Origin: Branchiostoma floridae
Lineage: Eukaryota; Chordata; Leptocardii; Amphioxiformes; Branchiostomatidae
NCBI RefSeq assembly: GCF_000003815.2
Contig: NC_049980.1
Span: 15,677,993-15,741,992 of the forward strand
Reading direction: 5' to 3'
Length of the DNA stretch: 64,000 bases
In this document: piece after piece, positions 34,801 through 46,321 of the stretch
Layout: each line of letters starts with the position of its first letter
Numbering within the stretch: the stretch's first letter is position 1
The notes under the pieces: generated by a model
What the model saw: the letters and a program-made list of their open reading frames with translations, nothing else
What the model was told of the DNA's origin: nothing
Databases searched by the model: none
Translations under genes and position numbers: made by a program

Positions 34801-37563
34801 ATGCACATAGAGCAAGTACCGGGACAAACTACATGATTTTTATGCCTCCCATGAGACCTAACCTGGAGCTCATGTTGGCCAGTTCTTCGTCATCCTTGAT
34901 CCACTTGACAGTTGGAGTGGGGTAGCCTTCAGCAGTGCACTTCAGAGTCACTGTTTCACCTTCCTGGTACTTCACGGACTTCCTGAAATGGGAGGTGATC
35001 CTTGGGGCCGCTATGGACACAGGAAGAGTTATATTAGCATAGGGACATCACATTTCACCAGGAGTTTCGCAACCCCAGACCCTACTGAAGACATGGAAAC
35101 ACCAAATCATGAAAGAATGAAAGAAAAAAGACAGTAGCAAAGCCTGAGGCTCTGGACTGTGCATGGAAGAATCTAACACAGAGGAGAAGGGACCAGCTGC
35201 TGGCCTAGGCACTGAAGCAAGTATGCAGGAAAAGTTATAGTCAAGTATAGCCTATGTACAGTCTGGCTTCTGGTAAGCTGAGATAGTGCACTCAACTCAG
35301 AAAACCATGATCACTAACCCTGTTTTTTTATACTCAAGCAAATCATTACCACCTCAGCAAGGAGGGGCTTCATGCAATCACTCAACATGGTTGTAACATC
35401 AGTAACATCAGTTACAATGGACATAAATGTGCTTTGAATTCATGATTGTCTACAATCAGCATTTTCAGAGATGCATGCATTCATTTTTTTCATTGAATCC
35501 ATTTTTCCACATGGGTGAAGAGAGTCATACATGTAAGACACGCTTGGGAATAAAGGAATTGGTTTGGGCCACACGGTGTCAATAGCTTACCATACACGGT
35601 GATGTCTCTGCTGTCGGTGACAGTGGCTCCGGTACTGGTCACAGTGAAGGTCACAGTGCAGGTGTACACTCCACCATCGGTCCCACTCGCTAACCTGATC
35701 TTGAGATAGTAGTTGGGCTGTGCAGTGCCTATGAAGGCAAAACAAAAGAAATTTACCACTGTCACAGAGACATACATACATTATCTAACAGTTTAATCTC
35801 ATTGGACATTCTGGTGACATCTGTCACTTTTCTTCAGAGTCACTGGAATGAACTGGAAGAAGCAGTGAACATCATGTAAAAGTTAAACGTAATTGCTGTA
35901 TATAAATGTCACTATGTCAATCATGTTTAATACATGCAGTATTATCACAAACACCGACACATCTTCTGAACCAATTTTATAGGACACAAATTGTCTATTA
36001 CAGCAGTTACACACATCTTATGTTTGAGATATAGTCATTGTTCTTTTCTGCTATATCTTTGTGACACCATAAATTATTCAAACATTTTCACAGCACAGCT
36101 GCAACCACCTCAGACTCAGTGACTGGTGTGAATATCAACATGTCATCTTCAGGTAAATGCATAACGTTGGGTAAAGACCTCCAGGTATGATGCTGTTGTG
36201 TCATGCCATGGGGCGGTTATACCACCAAATACAAATACAGATTCATAACTCTTGGACATCTTATCAGAACCACTTACTGCCATCATCCTTCACAGCAACT
36301 CCATTCCTTGTCCAAGCAACGCTGGTCACTGTCAAGTCGCTCCCGGGGTTGCTGACCTCACAGCCCAGCTCCAGGGGTCCTATCTTTGTCAGGTTTGTAT
36401 CAGCTGTCTGGTTGATGAGGACCTCTGGGGAAGCAGATGAAGTAATGCATGAAGCTGTCTATACCAAAAAAGTACATTAACTAACACTTCATGGGCCTTG
36501 ATGATAGTGTTTGATACAGGTGATTTTGACCGATTCACAACTGGGAGAGACATCTCAAGAAAAATGAAGGTAATCGTGCTTGTGAAGACTTACTTGCCAG
36601 GATATTGAGATTTGCTTGTGCTGAAATCCATTTTGTAGGCTCTGTCGTTGGGTTACTGCCACGGGTGGGGTCATTTGATGCATAACACTTGTACTGGCCA
36701 GTGTCACCAACCACCAAGTCATCAATGCTGCAGGAGAGGATGGACATGTCATGAATACCAATATGATATATATCTTTCACTTCAGGTGTTAAATTTTGCA
36801 TTTGGCAAAACAAACCAGTATAAGTTTAACACCATCTTTAGGCGCAGTTGGAATTACAAATTATCTAACATAACAACTATAAGAGGTTGCAGTTATAAGC
36901 CTAGCTTTAAACAAAAACTTGCAGCCAGTATATCTCCACGACCCATCTCTCTGTCCCGGGACAGAAATGTGCTTGTTGGGTGGACAAAAATTTCTGTCTG
37001 AAAAATTTGAACTCCATGACATGAAATTGATGAAAATGTATTTTTGCAAGCATAACATGATAGATTTAACAACAAAAAGTAACAACATGGAATCCCAAAC
37101 AATGAGTGGGACTGAAAGAATTTAAAGCTCGACACAGCCGTGGATGTACATAGATACAAATCGAATTAACAGACTTACCTGAAATTACTTTTTGCAGCCC
37201 CAGTAGTGGTGACAGTTGCAAAAGTGAAGCGGCTGTCAGACCCGTCATTTATAGGCCCCACAGATCCGCCTGATGACCTCACCCACACAATCTCCACGTC
37301 GTCATCACCACCAGTTTTCTGGGCCTCACAGGAAAACTGCACACTGCCATCCTCAAATGAAGTGGTACCCTGTGGCTCCATGGTGAACTCAACTGGAAAA
37401 AAAATAATGGGAGAAAAGGACAATTAGAGAAAGCACACTTCAGCCCTCTACCTATATTACTTTGCAGCATTACTAGTCCCACAGACAACAATATCAGCCC
37501 GAAGAATGTACTCTTATGTCAATTTTGCAATGAGAATAGGTACTTCCTGAAGCATATACACAT

Positions 37564-37614
<51 letters not shown>

Positions 37615-40600
37615 TACAAATGTACATACCCTACACACACAGACAAGCCAAAAGCAGTAAAAAGATTATAAGAACTATGGTCAACTGTCCAATTATGATG
37701 ATGAATAAAAAAAAGGCGTTCATTTCAGATATTTCATCACTGCTGGGTGTTATGGTTCAATGATGTGGAAACAGTAACACATATACTATGCACTTATTTA
37801 AGTAACAGTTTTCTGATAATCTACCATGGTATACTGCCTATCACTTTATTGTGGAGCTGCCATATAAGTGTAACTGGGAGTCCGGGACTATGTTTAGTAA
37901 AACAAATCTGCCCTTTCCTTATTGTGCCAGACACAGGTTCACAAATAGATAATGGCATACTGTCCCAGCCCAAGGACATGCAAAGAGACAACATCAATTA
38001 TCCCTAAAGATATCCCTTCACAAGTGTACATGAGTACCTAGCTTTGGTTAGGGACCTCCCTCGGATAGGACGTTTAAAAAAATGGAGGTTCTGAACTAAG
38101 TGTCTGTGTTTGAACTTGAACTTGAAGAGAGCCACATCACAAGCAAGTTGAAAAACCAACCATACTAGTCAGACAGAGTTGGGTGCTTCCCAGTGTCAAT
38201 GGTTCATATCCTACCGCAGTCCAATATTTCTGCTGTTTTGAGGTCACTGGGTTCTTAGTATAAAGAGCCATTCTATTAAACTGGCATAAAAAACGGAGGC
38301 GGCGGCAGGAAATTTCGTCTGGGGGGGCGAACTTTTACTGACAGAATTTTGTGGCACACGCTTAAGTAGCGCCGAAGGCGCTACCCATCGCGCCGGAGGC
38401 GCGACCACCCTAGGGGTGTCCGGGGGCATGCTCCCCCGGGAAAATTTGAAATCTAGACCCTCTAAAACAGCATTTCCTGCGTTTTGACGGGTAAATTTTG
38501 CTGCCAGACTAAGCTAAGTTTCATGGCAATTCTGTTAGAAAGACACATGGTTTTAGCGAGGGCGATGCCCCCAAAATATTTTCACAATTTCGAGTGCCGA
38601 AGGTGCGAGCTGTCCCAAGGTTGGTCTTGGGAAATTTTTAAATCTGCACCCTCTGAAACGAAATTTTCTGTATTTTGAGGGACAAATTTTGCTTGCAGAC
38701 TATGCTAAATCTTATGCCATTTTTGTCAAAGAAAAAGATGTTTGAGGGCGATGACCTAAGCTACCACGCACAAATTTTCACCATGCCGTTGTGAGCGCCC
38801 GAGGCGCAAGTCATCGCTAGGGAGGTCCGGAGAAAATTTTTAAAATCTTGACCGTCTGAAACGTCATTTCCGAACTGCACTTCAGTGGCACATTCTGCTT
38901 GTAAACTAAGCTAAGTACGATAGTACAATTTCTATTGGTTTAAAAGATTTTTCAGAGCAACGCTCCCGCAACATATTGTCCTGCGCCGAAGACGCAGCCG
39001 TCACAAGGGAGGTCTTGCGAAATTTTGAAATCGGGACTCTCTGAAACGCCATTTCTTGCATTTTCAGGGGTAAATTTTGCTGTTAGACTAGCTTGATTTT
39101 ATGAAATTTCCATCATCAAAAAAATACACAAGGTTTCAGTTTGATTTTGTGGGGGGGCGACGCCCCCCCAACATATTTTCCGGGGGGGCAGCCGCCCCCC
39201 CTGCCCCCGCCGGTGCCGCCGCCACTGAAAAATGAAAGGAGCCACACCTTCATAAATTTTTCCTCATTAACCTGGGATTTTATTAAACATATTACAATAT
39301 GTACATGCAGTCATGCAAATATGTGAAAGATTTCTCAAGGGAGATCTCCATTTCAAGATAAACCAGGTCAAGGGACACATATTACTAGTTGCTAAAGGAA
39401 GGTTACCTTGAAGCATACCTCCCATGTTTAGATTCATGTCATGGATCGGTGACCAACTGTGACACTTCAATAAAATCTGACAGCCAAGCAATTACTATAA
39501 TATTAATTCTAAATGTGGGACGTCAACATGATGTACTGTCTTCCACACTTATCATAACAAGGACAGGGGGGCACATAACCTAAAACTGAGGGTCGAGAAA
39601 ACTGGAACCATATCAACACAGGAACTGAAAGCCATCAGCATAAATCCAGGACAGTGAAGAGACCACAAGCTTTGACATCTTGCATTGCTTTGTAAGTGAA
39701 AAGGGTAATTGTGGTGGAGTGACCTAAAGTAAAGGTTAGTTATTCCCAAGAGAAGTACAGATGCTGGCTTTTAATGAGGTGACATGACAACCAAAGTAAT
39801 TGGTATGGAATGTAATCACATGGTGAAGATTCATGCATGTGCCTTATAGGGTAATCCATATTTCCTGGTTATGGTTTGGCTTGTCTCACTGGATCACTTT
39901 ATCTCGCCTGTTTGACAGTGGTCTAAATACTGTGCAAATTTCCTTGTAGTAATGTAGTAATGTTCCCATTGACATAAATAGTATCTAAAACGGAAGCACC
40001 ATGCACAGTTCATGGATTAACTCCCTTATCGCTGGATGTTTAGACTTTACTCAAGAATGTACCCTGCTTACTGCAGAATGAACCACCACAACAAAATCAC
40101 ATTATGGGTTATTTGGTGACATCTAAATGCTGCCTGTTTTTTCCATCTTGACAGGATACAGAGTGACAAAAAGATGAACAGTTTCACTTTCAAAATCTTA
40201 ACAAGGCTGCAACAGCAGAGATACATACTAGTGCCACCTGTGTCCTGTTTTCAATGATCTAAATCTGGACCCTTAACTAAGTAGCTTAACCTTGTCCCTG
40301 ATCTCAATACAGGTACATACACCCTGCAATGGTGTGCATGTACAACTTACAAAGATAACATGGCATCATACGAGAATGATACACCGGACTAAATACCTAT
40401 ATATTTTGAGCTCCAAATTTTTTCACAGAATCTTTAAAACATTGCAGACAAATACCGCTTTGTTTATTGATATTCAATCCCCAAATTCAATGATACACAA
40501 CAATGTCCACATGGATAGGACATAAACATCATTTTAATGAAGAGAACATTGTCTTTAGGGTTCTTATTTCTATCTCCAAAGCGAGTCCCAAAATGGCCTG

Positions 40601-41736
40601 TTGACAGGAGTGGTCAGGGATTGTTACTACGTTAACTGAAGGGACTACCCTAAAGATCAATAAATAAATAAAATAAATAAATTGTGATAAAAATTGACAA
40701 TCACAAATTCACAATAACACCAGTATATATGTACATCCTTTAAAATTTCTTTCACAGTTCGAAACATTTAGCATGAAAAATGAGTGACTATGCAAATCTC
40801 ATTTGAATATCCTGTATCTGACATGTGTACTGGGAGGTTGACCCCAGTATACATCCAGATCCAGAACAGGTTTATAATTTTGAACCTTGATAAATATAGA
40901 ATACAACACAGTGTATTCCATATCACCCGAGGTACCAGCCCGACCGCGGGTCGGATCGCACGATCACCCGGTCCGGAACACCCGTATCAAACGTTTTCGC
41001 ATCACAGGTTATGACATAATGATATGTACTAATACTACTATGTGACCATTGAAATATTATTTTGGCCGATGTTTGTCAAAACGAATGTAAGATTGTCTTA
41101 TTTTGTATTCCTGTACCCTTTCTTTATGATGCAACCAAACATTTCACTCATGATTACGCAATTCCCATATTGATTCGCTACACTGAACGTACAGGTATAG
41201 TAAAATGCATGTACCAGTATCATGGTTCGCATGCCGTTGTAAGAACCATGTCAGCATGACGCATCTGCTGAGATAACGTTGGGTGGGGTGCTTATCACAA
41301 AATTGATAAATGAAAGTTAGATTTCTAATTCATTTTGGAAGGCGGAGAACTGTTTGGTTTCAAGGTTCGAAATAGTAAAATGAGTTATGAAGCATTCGGG
41401 TGACATGTAATTTTGCGGACGTGATGTTCAAGGTTGTATGCCCCTCCCCTTTTCATCAAGTGGGTAGCTGGCGCAATTTCAAACGGCTCCAACTCAAGAT
41501 TCAAAAGATTAAACTGCGTGTACACAAATTAAGTGTGAATATGATCTGATGCATATGATGCTGTCTTACAGGAATTATACACAATTCCCACGCAGGCGGA
41601 ATAACAAATCAACTGTCTCATGGTGCTGGTCACTGTTCTTCCCGATGCCCTCCCCAAAACACTTACCTTGATTCTGGGCTCTGCAAGATGCTACAAAAGC
41701 CACCAATAAAAGGCTGATAAGCAGTTTTGACTTCAT
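31852..41736 (-). CDS. Basigin/neuroplastin-type Ig membrane protein, 10 exons
   Basis: In vertebrates these glycoproteins chaperone monocarboxylate transporters and calcium pumps. Coding exons in transcript order: 41736-41667, 37392-37179, 36727-36594, 36424-36278, 35728-35591, 35010-34863, 34072-33933, 33791-33675, 32298-32277, 31936-31852. Together they make 1215 nt and 404 residues in one frame. Exon 1 is a signal peptide (MKSKLLISLLLVAFVASCRA). There are three Ig domains, each split over two exons: FSCEAQ/YKCYAS, LGCEVS/YTCTVT and LKCTAEG/YTCSAE. Likely N-glycosylation sites are NQT, NLT and NMS. The transmembrane segment WPFLGILAEVVILVAIIF keeps the buried glutamate that typifies basigin and neuroplastin. 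The tail is basic then acidic; a 22 nt microexon supplies DDDD. It ends RLRNVNA, like the vertebrate RQRN ending. The three-Ig layout matches long basigin and Np65. Intron 1 is 4.3 kb. Confidence 0.93.
34432..34545 (-). repeat. tRNA-derived SINE-like element, inverted
   Basis: On the minus strand, GGTGGCACTGTGGTTAGGGT (A-box-like) is followed by GAGTTTGAATCCCTGG (B-box-like). The preceding plus-strand sequence near 34400 (TTAGCCAAAGCTAGGTGC) matches the SINE body seen at 38030 and 53490. It lies in intron 6 of the basigin-type gene. Confidence 0.6.
37566..37610. repeat. (CA)n microsatellite
   Basis: About 22 uninterrupted CA units in intron 1 of the basigin-type gene. Probably length-polymorphic. 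Confidence 0.95.
38015..38230. repeat. SINE body fragment
   Basis: GAGTACCTAGCTTTGGTTAG followed by GGACGTTT, GAGAGCCACATCACAAGC and a tRNA-like GGTTCATATCC end. The first phrase is shared with 53485-53505, and it matches the reverse complement of the area near 34400. Confidence 0.45.
38280..39235. repeat. GC-rich interspersed repeat with four diverged units of about 190 bp
   Basis: The phrase AAATCTRGACCCTCTGAAACG, or a close variant, recurs near 38450, 38640, 38848 and 39027. Each is followed by a TTTTGCTGCCAGACTAAGCT-like segment. Runs such as GCGCCGAAGGCGC and CGCGCCGGAGGCGCG lie between. Both outer ends are GGCGGCGGC or C-tract rich and are roughly inverted. Probably a transposon; it lies in intron 1 of the basigin-type gene. 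Confidence 0.6.
40658..40684. repeat. (AATA)n microsatellite
   Basis: Short A/T tetranucleotide run in intron 1 of the basigin-type gene. Confidence 0.8.
40928..40986. mobile_element. Isolated transposon end related to the 4.5 kb element
   Basis: GC-rich sequence with the inverted core CCGACCGCGGGTCGG, ending CGGTCCGGAACACCCGT. That ending resembles the outer terminus at 17170-17187 (CCGAACACCCGT). No partner end was seen nearby. Confidence 0.35.
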
Positions 41737-41950
41737 TGTACTCCTCTCTATAGTCGCCTTGTCCACAAAATATGTGAATTATGCGCCTGATTTGGTAGAA
41801 AAGGCTCGAATTTCGTGATAAATACGCGAACAAATCGCCAAAATCGAACGACCAGACGAGCCGTAGGTCACGTGACCGTGATGCTGTATAACAGAGGACG
41901 CATGCGCACTTTTCTGATGACGTCATATTCCAAACATACGTTGACTTTTG
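41737..41950 (-). promoter_or_regulatory. Promoter of the basigin-type gene with three classical sites
   Basis: Within 60 bp, some 130-190 bp upstream of the ATG, lie GGTCACGTGACC (41866-41877, a USF/TFE-type palindrome matching the CLEAR core GTCACGTGAC), GCATGCGC (41900-41907, NRF1-like half) and TGACGTCA (41918-41925, consensus CRE). Such a compact group upstream of a first exon is typical of a CpG-type promoter. Function is inferred. Confidence 0.55.
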
Positions 41951-42336
41951 ACCTACTAGTGCTTCTGTTTATTATATTTTTGGCGACGCCTTAAGGGCTA
42001 GCCTAACAGTGTAGTAAATGTCCGATAGCAAAAATTCCTAATGATTCTGCTGTAATTTTTTCGCCCCCGCGTAGTTGTATCACCCCTTTGGATGGAAATA
42101 ACTCGAAAAAGAGTTGACGGGACGTTAACGTTAGATAGCTCTGGAGATACCTTACACAGTGACTGACAAGCAGAACCACCGTAACAGCAGCTGCTTTGGC
42201 CATACCGTTAGAACTGGCGCACAACATGCGAGTCGTCGCCGTCAGACGAAAGGACAGGTGACCTCTCGGGACCTCCGGCGGCTACTACGTCTCCACATCT
42301 ATTCTCAAGTCAGGACCAAACGAGCGGAGGACTTCA

Positions 42337-43265
42337 TGTCAGCCACGCGTCCTCGTTTACCTAGCCATCATGAGACAATAAGAAAATATTTTACAATGAG
42401 ACTTTAAGTAAACGTCCTGATACACTTAAGTCACCAAACAGAATACAGGTGTGTTTATGGTGCGTGGTAGTGCGCGACAAAAAAGTGACGAAGGGCTTCC
42501 GAGGGATATGTAATAGTGTGTTTCTTTACATTTCTCATTATTTACTGCGAAATGACATTAAGCGCTTCAGTTCAGCTCACGGTTGAAAAGCGTAGGGAAT
42601 GGTGTGTTTTGGGCGCAAATTGTGTTTTAGTCAGAGCCTCATTTACGCCTTGAGTGTAAACCGGTTCCGTGACCCAGATTGACCTCTGAGGTGTTGTGTA
42701 AGCGAAGTTACAATGCCTAGCGCAGTGGGTGATTAAAAAACTGTAGGACTAGAATTTTCTTTATAATTGGCTCGATTACTCGCAAGGTTTTTCTCTTTCT
42801 GACAGTATCAGTTCTGTTTGTCGGAAAAATATTTTTGATGGGTTTTATTCAATGTGAAAATGCCCAACTGTGTGCATTATTTTCTGCATCAAAATAATGT
42901 GATTTCTCTCTCATTTTTTCTAAATTAGAGACTGTTAAAGGATTAGAAGTCAGTTGGTCTTGTAGGCGAAGAAATACTCTCTCACCCCATACAGTTATCA
43001 TGCTTCAGGCTAATTCCCTAGAGGAGATGGTCGCTATACTTGAAGGTGTGCAGCCTCCAATTGAAATTCGAAATAAACTGGGGTGTGCCCCCTTTATCGA
43101 ACTACAATGGAGTTACCAAGAGCAAGGGAACGATTATTGGTAATACTGTTCCAAAACGATGTAACGTTAGAAAATCTTGAGATGATTAAGATAGCCTCGT
43201 AAACCCACAAAAAGGTTGTGCTAGTTCTGAATGGATAGAATCTAATCAAGAAACAGTAAGTCAAC
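42337..43265 (-). pseudogene. Broken partial copy of the 5' end of the 45.4 kb gene
   Basis: The segment 42337-42440 matches 45372-45482 (first exon and leader), and 43109-43265 matches 45509-45632 (upstream flank). About 650 bp separates the two blocks here, but only about 30 bp in the other copy. In this copy the reading frame after ATGATGGCT is lost: an extra G and a C-to-T change produce GCTAGGTAA, a stop. The same change also creates a GTAAAC donor-like motif. No copy of the second exon is visible downstream. Confidence 0.5.
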
Positions 43266-43489
43266 ACCAAAAATGTATGTATATTATGCATAGATGAATA
43301 GCGGTCTGTTTAACCACTAATAGATAGATTTAACATGGATGTAACGATTGAACAATACTACCACTAATAAATACATTAGCTATATATTGTGTCCCCGTAT
43401 TTCTTAGTTTGTTGCGCAGGATTTTCAATCACAGCAGATACCTTTACCTGGCCTGTGCCGCTGGTGCTGACCGCTATTAACACACATAT

Positions 43490-43645
43490 AAGCCTGCCCG
43501 TGTTGAACACCATTCACACACATGCAATCCTGTCCCTGGTGCTGAACACTATTCACACATATGCAATCCTGTCCCTGGTGCTGAACACCATTCATACACA
43601 TGCAATCCTGTCCCTGGTGCGGAACACCATCCACACACATACAGA
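43490..43645. repeat. 39 bp minisatellite, about four copies
   Basis: The unit contains CTGTCCCTGGTGCTGAACAC and CATTCACACACATGCAATC. Because 39 is a multiple of three, a plus-strand frame reads it as a 13-residue repeat (NTIHTHAILSLVL), but no exon evidence supports translation. The phrase CCTTGGTGCTGAACA recurs inverted at 46930-46945. Confidence 0.85.
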
Positions 43646-44589
43646 TAAAGCTTTACCGTTATTAGTACACGATACTGATGTCCAATCAACTGACCCATCC
43701 ATCACTATTTGCTAACCAAGTCCATATAGCAACGTAGTGCTAACGAATGTCTGTTGATTTTGTTCTAAACGTTATTTTCCTAAACGCGTTTACATGTATG
43801 TATTATAATTTTTAGCCCATGAAAAGAAATATCATCTCTTCTACAAAAGCAATACATGATCTGTTTTTTTCCTCCGCCTGTTTAACGCCGCGCGAGCATG
43901 CATTTATACAAAGGTCTACATTGAGGAATTGTACTATGGTGACTTATTGTTATTCGCTTGTCAGCATTTCTCTTTACGTGTAACCGGCTTCACGTCAAAG
44001 ACATAGACTAGGCAATTACAACGCTATGGTCACATTTCAAACCTTGTCATGGCCGAACAGTTTGCAGGATCCAAAAGTATGATATAAAAGTCGACAAAAC
44101 ACACATGTGAAGAAAATATTTCTTGATATATACTTATGCTTTATTTTTCGTTCCAGCAACCATGCCTATCGGGCCTTGGCCAGCCCTGCCGGGCCATATC
44201 ACAGATGTCTGCCAATTTGCTATATATCTGTGTCAGGCCGGCAATATCTACGTCGTTGGCAAAACTAACATTCCTTTCAACTAATGGCCCACGTGATCAA
44301 GCAAGCTCCCGTCTACACTGTCTGTGTAACACTTGGATCCCATTGGCCGCGGCCGCGAATATAATTCAAAGTCTCCGTTTCTTATTTGGCTTCTCTTTCT
44401 TGGCCAGCTCTTCCGTCTTGGTCCACTATTGGTAGACCTGTATGACCTGTACGGTGACCTTCCTTTGCTATTCAGTCCCACTCCAAGGAATCTCCTCGTC
44501 CAGATGGCTGCTTGGTCACATGACGATTTCGGTGGACATGCTAAACAGTACTAGTTTGCGAGACATAAGAAGCCAAACTAAGCTTCCAT
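43646..44589. other. Downstream flank of the 45.4 kb gene
   Basis: Two similar segments, 44473-44550 and 44593-44670 (both begin CAGTCCCACTCCA), show a 120 bp tandem duplication across the end of the minus-strand gene. No other gene is supported. Confidence 0.4.
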
Positions 44590-45405
44590 TCAGTCCCACT
44601 CCATTGGTACTTCATGGTCCAGCTGGCTGCCGGGCCACACCATGGTTTCTGTGTAGATGCTATTTTCCCAGTCCATGGGCTCCCCTTCCTCAGAAGGCAG
44701 ATATGGAGGGAAAACGTGAGGCGGTAAGGTTGCGGACTGATTGTGAGAACTTGCAAGCAGATAGGAGTTATTCAGCGTCAGGCCCTGTGTGAACCTCGGG
44801 TCCAAATGATGTAGCCTCGGGTCCGGATGATGTAGCCTCGGGTTCGGATGGTAGGACTGGTGTAGCACTAGGTCTGGATAGTGTGCCGGATGGAGCCATG
44901 AGTCCTCCCTGCTACCCAAACGAAAACACTTCCTTTTGGACTTTTTCCCTACCTGTTTGAACATAAAAAGAAGGCGAAGTGATGTATCTCTCTCTCATCG
45001 TCAATTGGCCCCATGTCTTGTTGTCACCCTAGACCCACAAATAATAACAAAATAATGTTCCCGAAATACAAAAGACACTTATTAGTTCTTACCCGCAGTT
45101 CTTAAGACCTATCATTGACACACGGCTTAAAAAGATAGGCGTCAGAAAGTGTCTTGAATCAAGACATCAGCAGGAAAATAGTCTTCTCAAAACATTTAGT
45201 AACATCTATTTATACCCTGTATAAAGCTAGCGTCCATTATTATTTACACATGGCAAAGACAGGTCGATGTTTACTCTTTAAGTTGCGGAATGACCCACAT
45301 TACCCCTTTTGAAGTAAACAATACTAATTCGACTCGAATTGAAACACATCTACTTACAGCGGCTTGAGTGGTGTCAGCCACGCGTCCTCGTTTGCTAGCC
45401 ATCAT
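44590..45405 (-). CDS. Small unrecognised two-exon gene, predicted 136 residues
   Basis: Exon 1 at 45405-45358 begins MMASKRGRVADTTQAA and ends at GTAAGTA. Exon 2 at 44952-44590 follows TTCAAACAG and joins in the same phase. It reads VGKKSKRKCFRLGSREDSWL, then three diverged HHPDPRL-type repeats encoded by 21 bp tandem units, and a C-terminal part with two similar acidic motifs, EPMDWE and VPMEWD, the second immediately before the stop. The basic cluster KKSKRK could be a nuclear signal. I recognise no family. Support: phase-matched splice sites, a conserved first exon in the nearby duplicate, and an open 363 nt second exon. The model could still be wrong. Confidence 0.45.
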
Positions 45406-45639
45406 GAGATCAATAGTATACTTTCAGTATATTTTACAGTGTGACTTTAAGCAAGCGTCCTCACACACTTAGGTTACCACACAGTTGTGTTGTTCGAACG
45501 ACGAACAGTGAGTTTGCCAAGAGCAAGGGGACGATTGTTGGTAATGCTGTTCCAGAACAAACGAAGACAATCAAAATAGTTTGTCCTAATAGTTCTGAAT
45601 AGATCAAATCTAGTTGGGATAAGTCAATGGATATATAGT

Positions 45640-46321
45640 ATTTTTCGATGTCAGATATGCTTTCATCAAATTAATGTTATAGTAAGGGTTGCAACAGCTG
45701 CTTCAATTCTTCATTTTCAAACTTGAGTAGTTGAAACCTTTCAATCATCTTCAAGAAATTTATTGATTAAATGCTATTTATATCAATCAAGTGAGTAATT
45801 ATTGACGGGTACATTATTTCAATAGTACCGAATTCGAAAATACCAAAGCTCATTGAAAATACTGATTGTCAGGAACATTCTGGAAAAGTTTCAAAATTTT
45901 TGAAATTAGATTAAAAAACAAAAACAGGAACATATTTATTTTGAGGTTTTTTCTTTTCTGTCTATGGCCCAAAATTCTCAAATATTACTGTGTGTCCAGA
46001 CCTTTTTTAAAGATCCCAAACGTTTTAGTAACGATTAATCTAAAAACATCAACCTGACCACATTTCATATATTTTAATTCAAATAATTAATCTAAAGTTT
46101 TTTGTTTGTTTCTATGTTGTTGTATTTTATGCACTCATGTATTGTCCTGTATTGTCTTGTGTATTGTGTGGTGGTGGTGGCATGAATATAGGTTAACGAC
46201 TTGGGTGTGCCGTTACCGAGTCTTGTATAAAAAGTTGCAGAAAAAAACGTCCTCCATCCGTCCGCCTACTCTAATGGACAGTCCCTACTCCCTTGATGAC
46301 ATCACCTCTTGCACTTTCAAG
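45640..46321. other. Upstream of GNB5
   Basis: AT-rich sequence between the upstream flank of the 45.4 kb gene and the GNB5 start. The GNB5 5' UTR and promoter should lie here. An upstream in-frame ATG at 46274 would add 16 residues to GNB5. Confidence 0.4.

Noticed and set aside
41737-41766. N-terminal extension of the basigin-type protein
   Set aside because: The upstream start codon is GTG; the ATG at 41736 directly begins a normal signal peptide.
43389-43715. Protein with a 13-residue repeat
   Set aside because: The repeat is a minisatellite whose 39 bp period happens to keep frame; there is no exon or start evidence.
46274-46321. Longer GNB5 start (16 extra residues)
   Set aside because: In frame, but the ATG at 46322 has the better context and gives a protein of the family's usual length. 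Kept only as an alternative.
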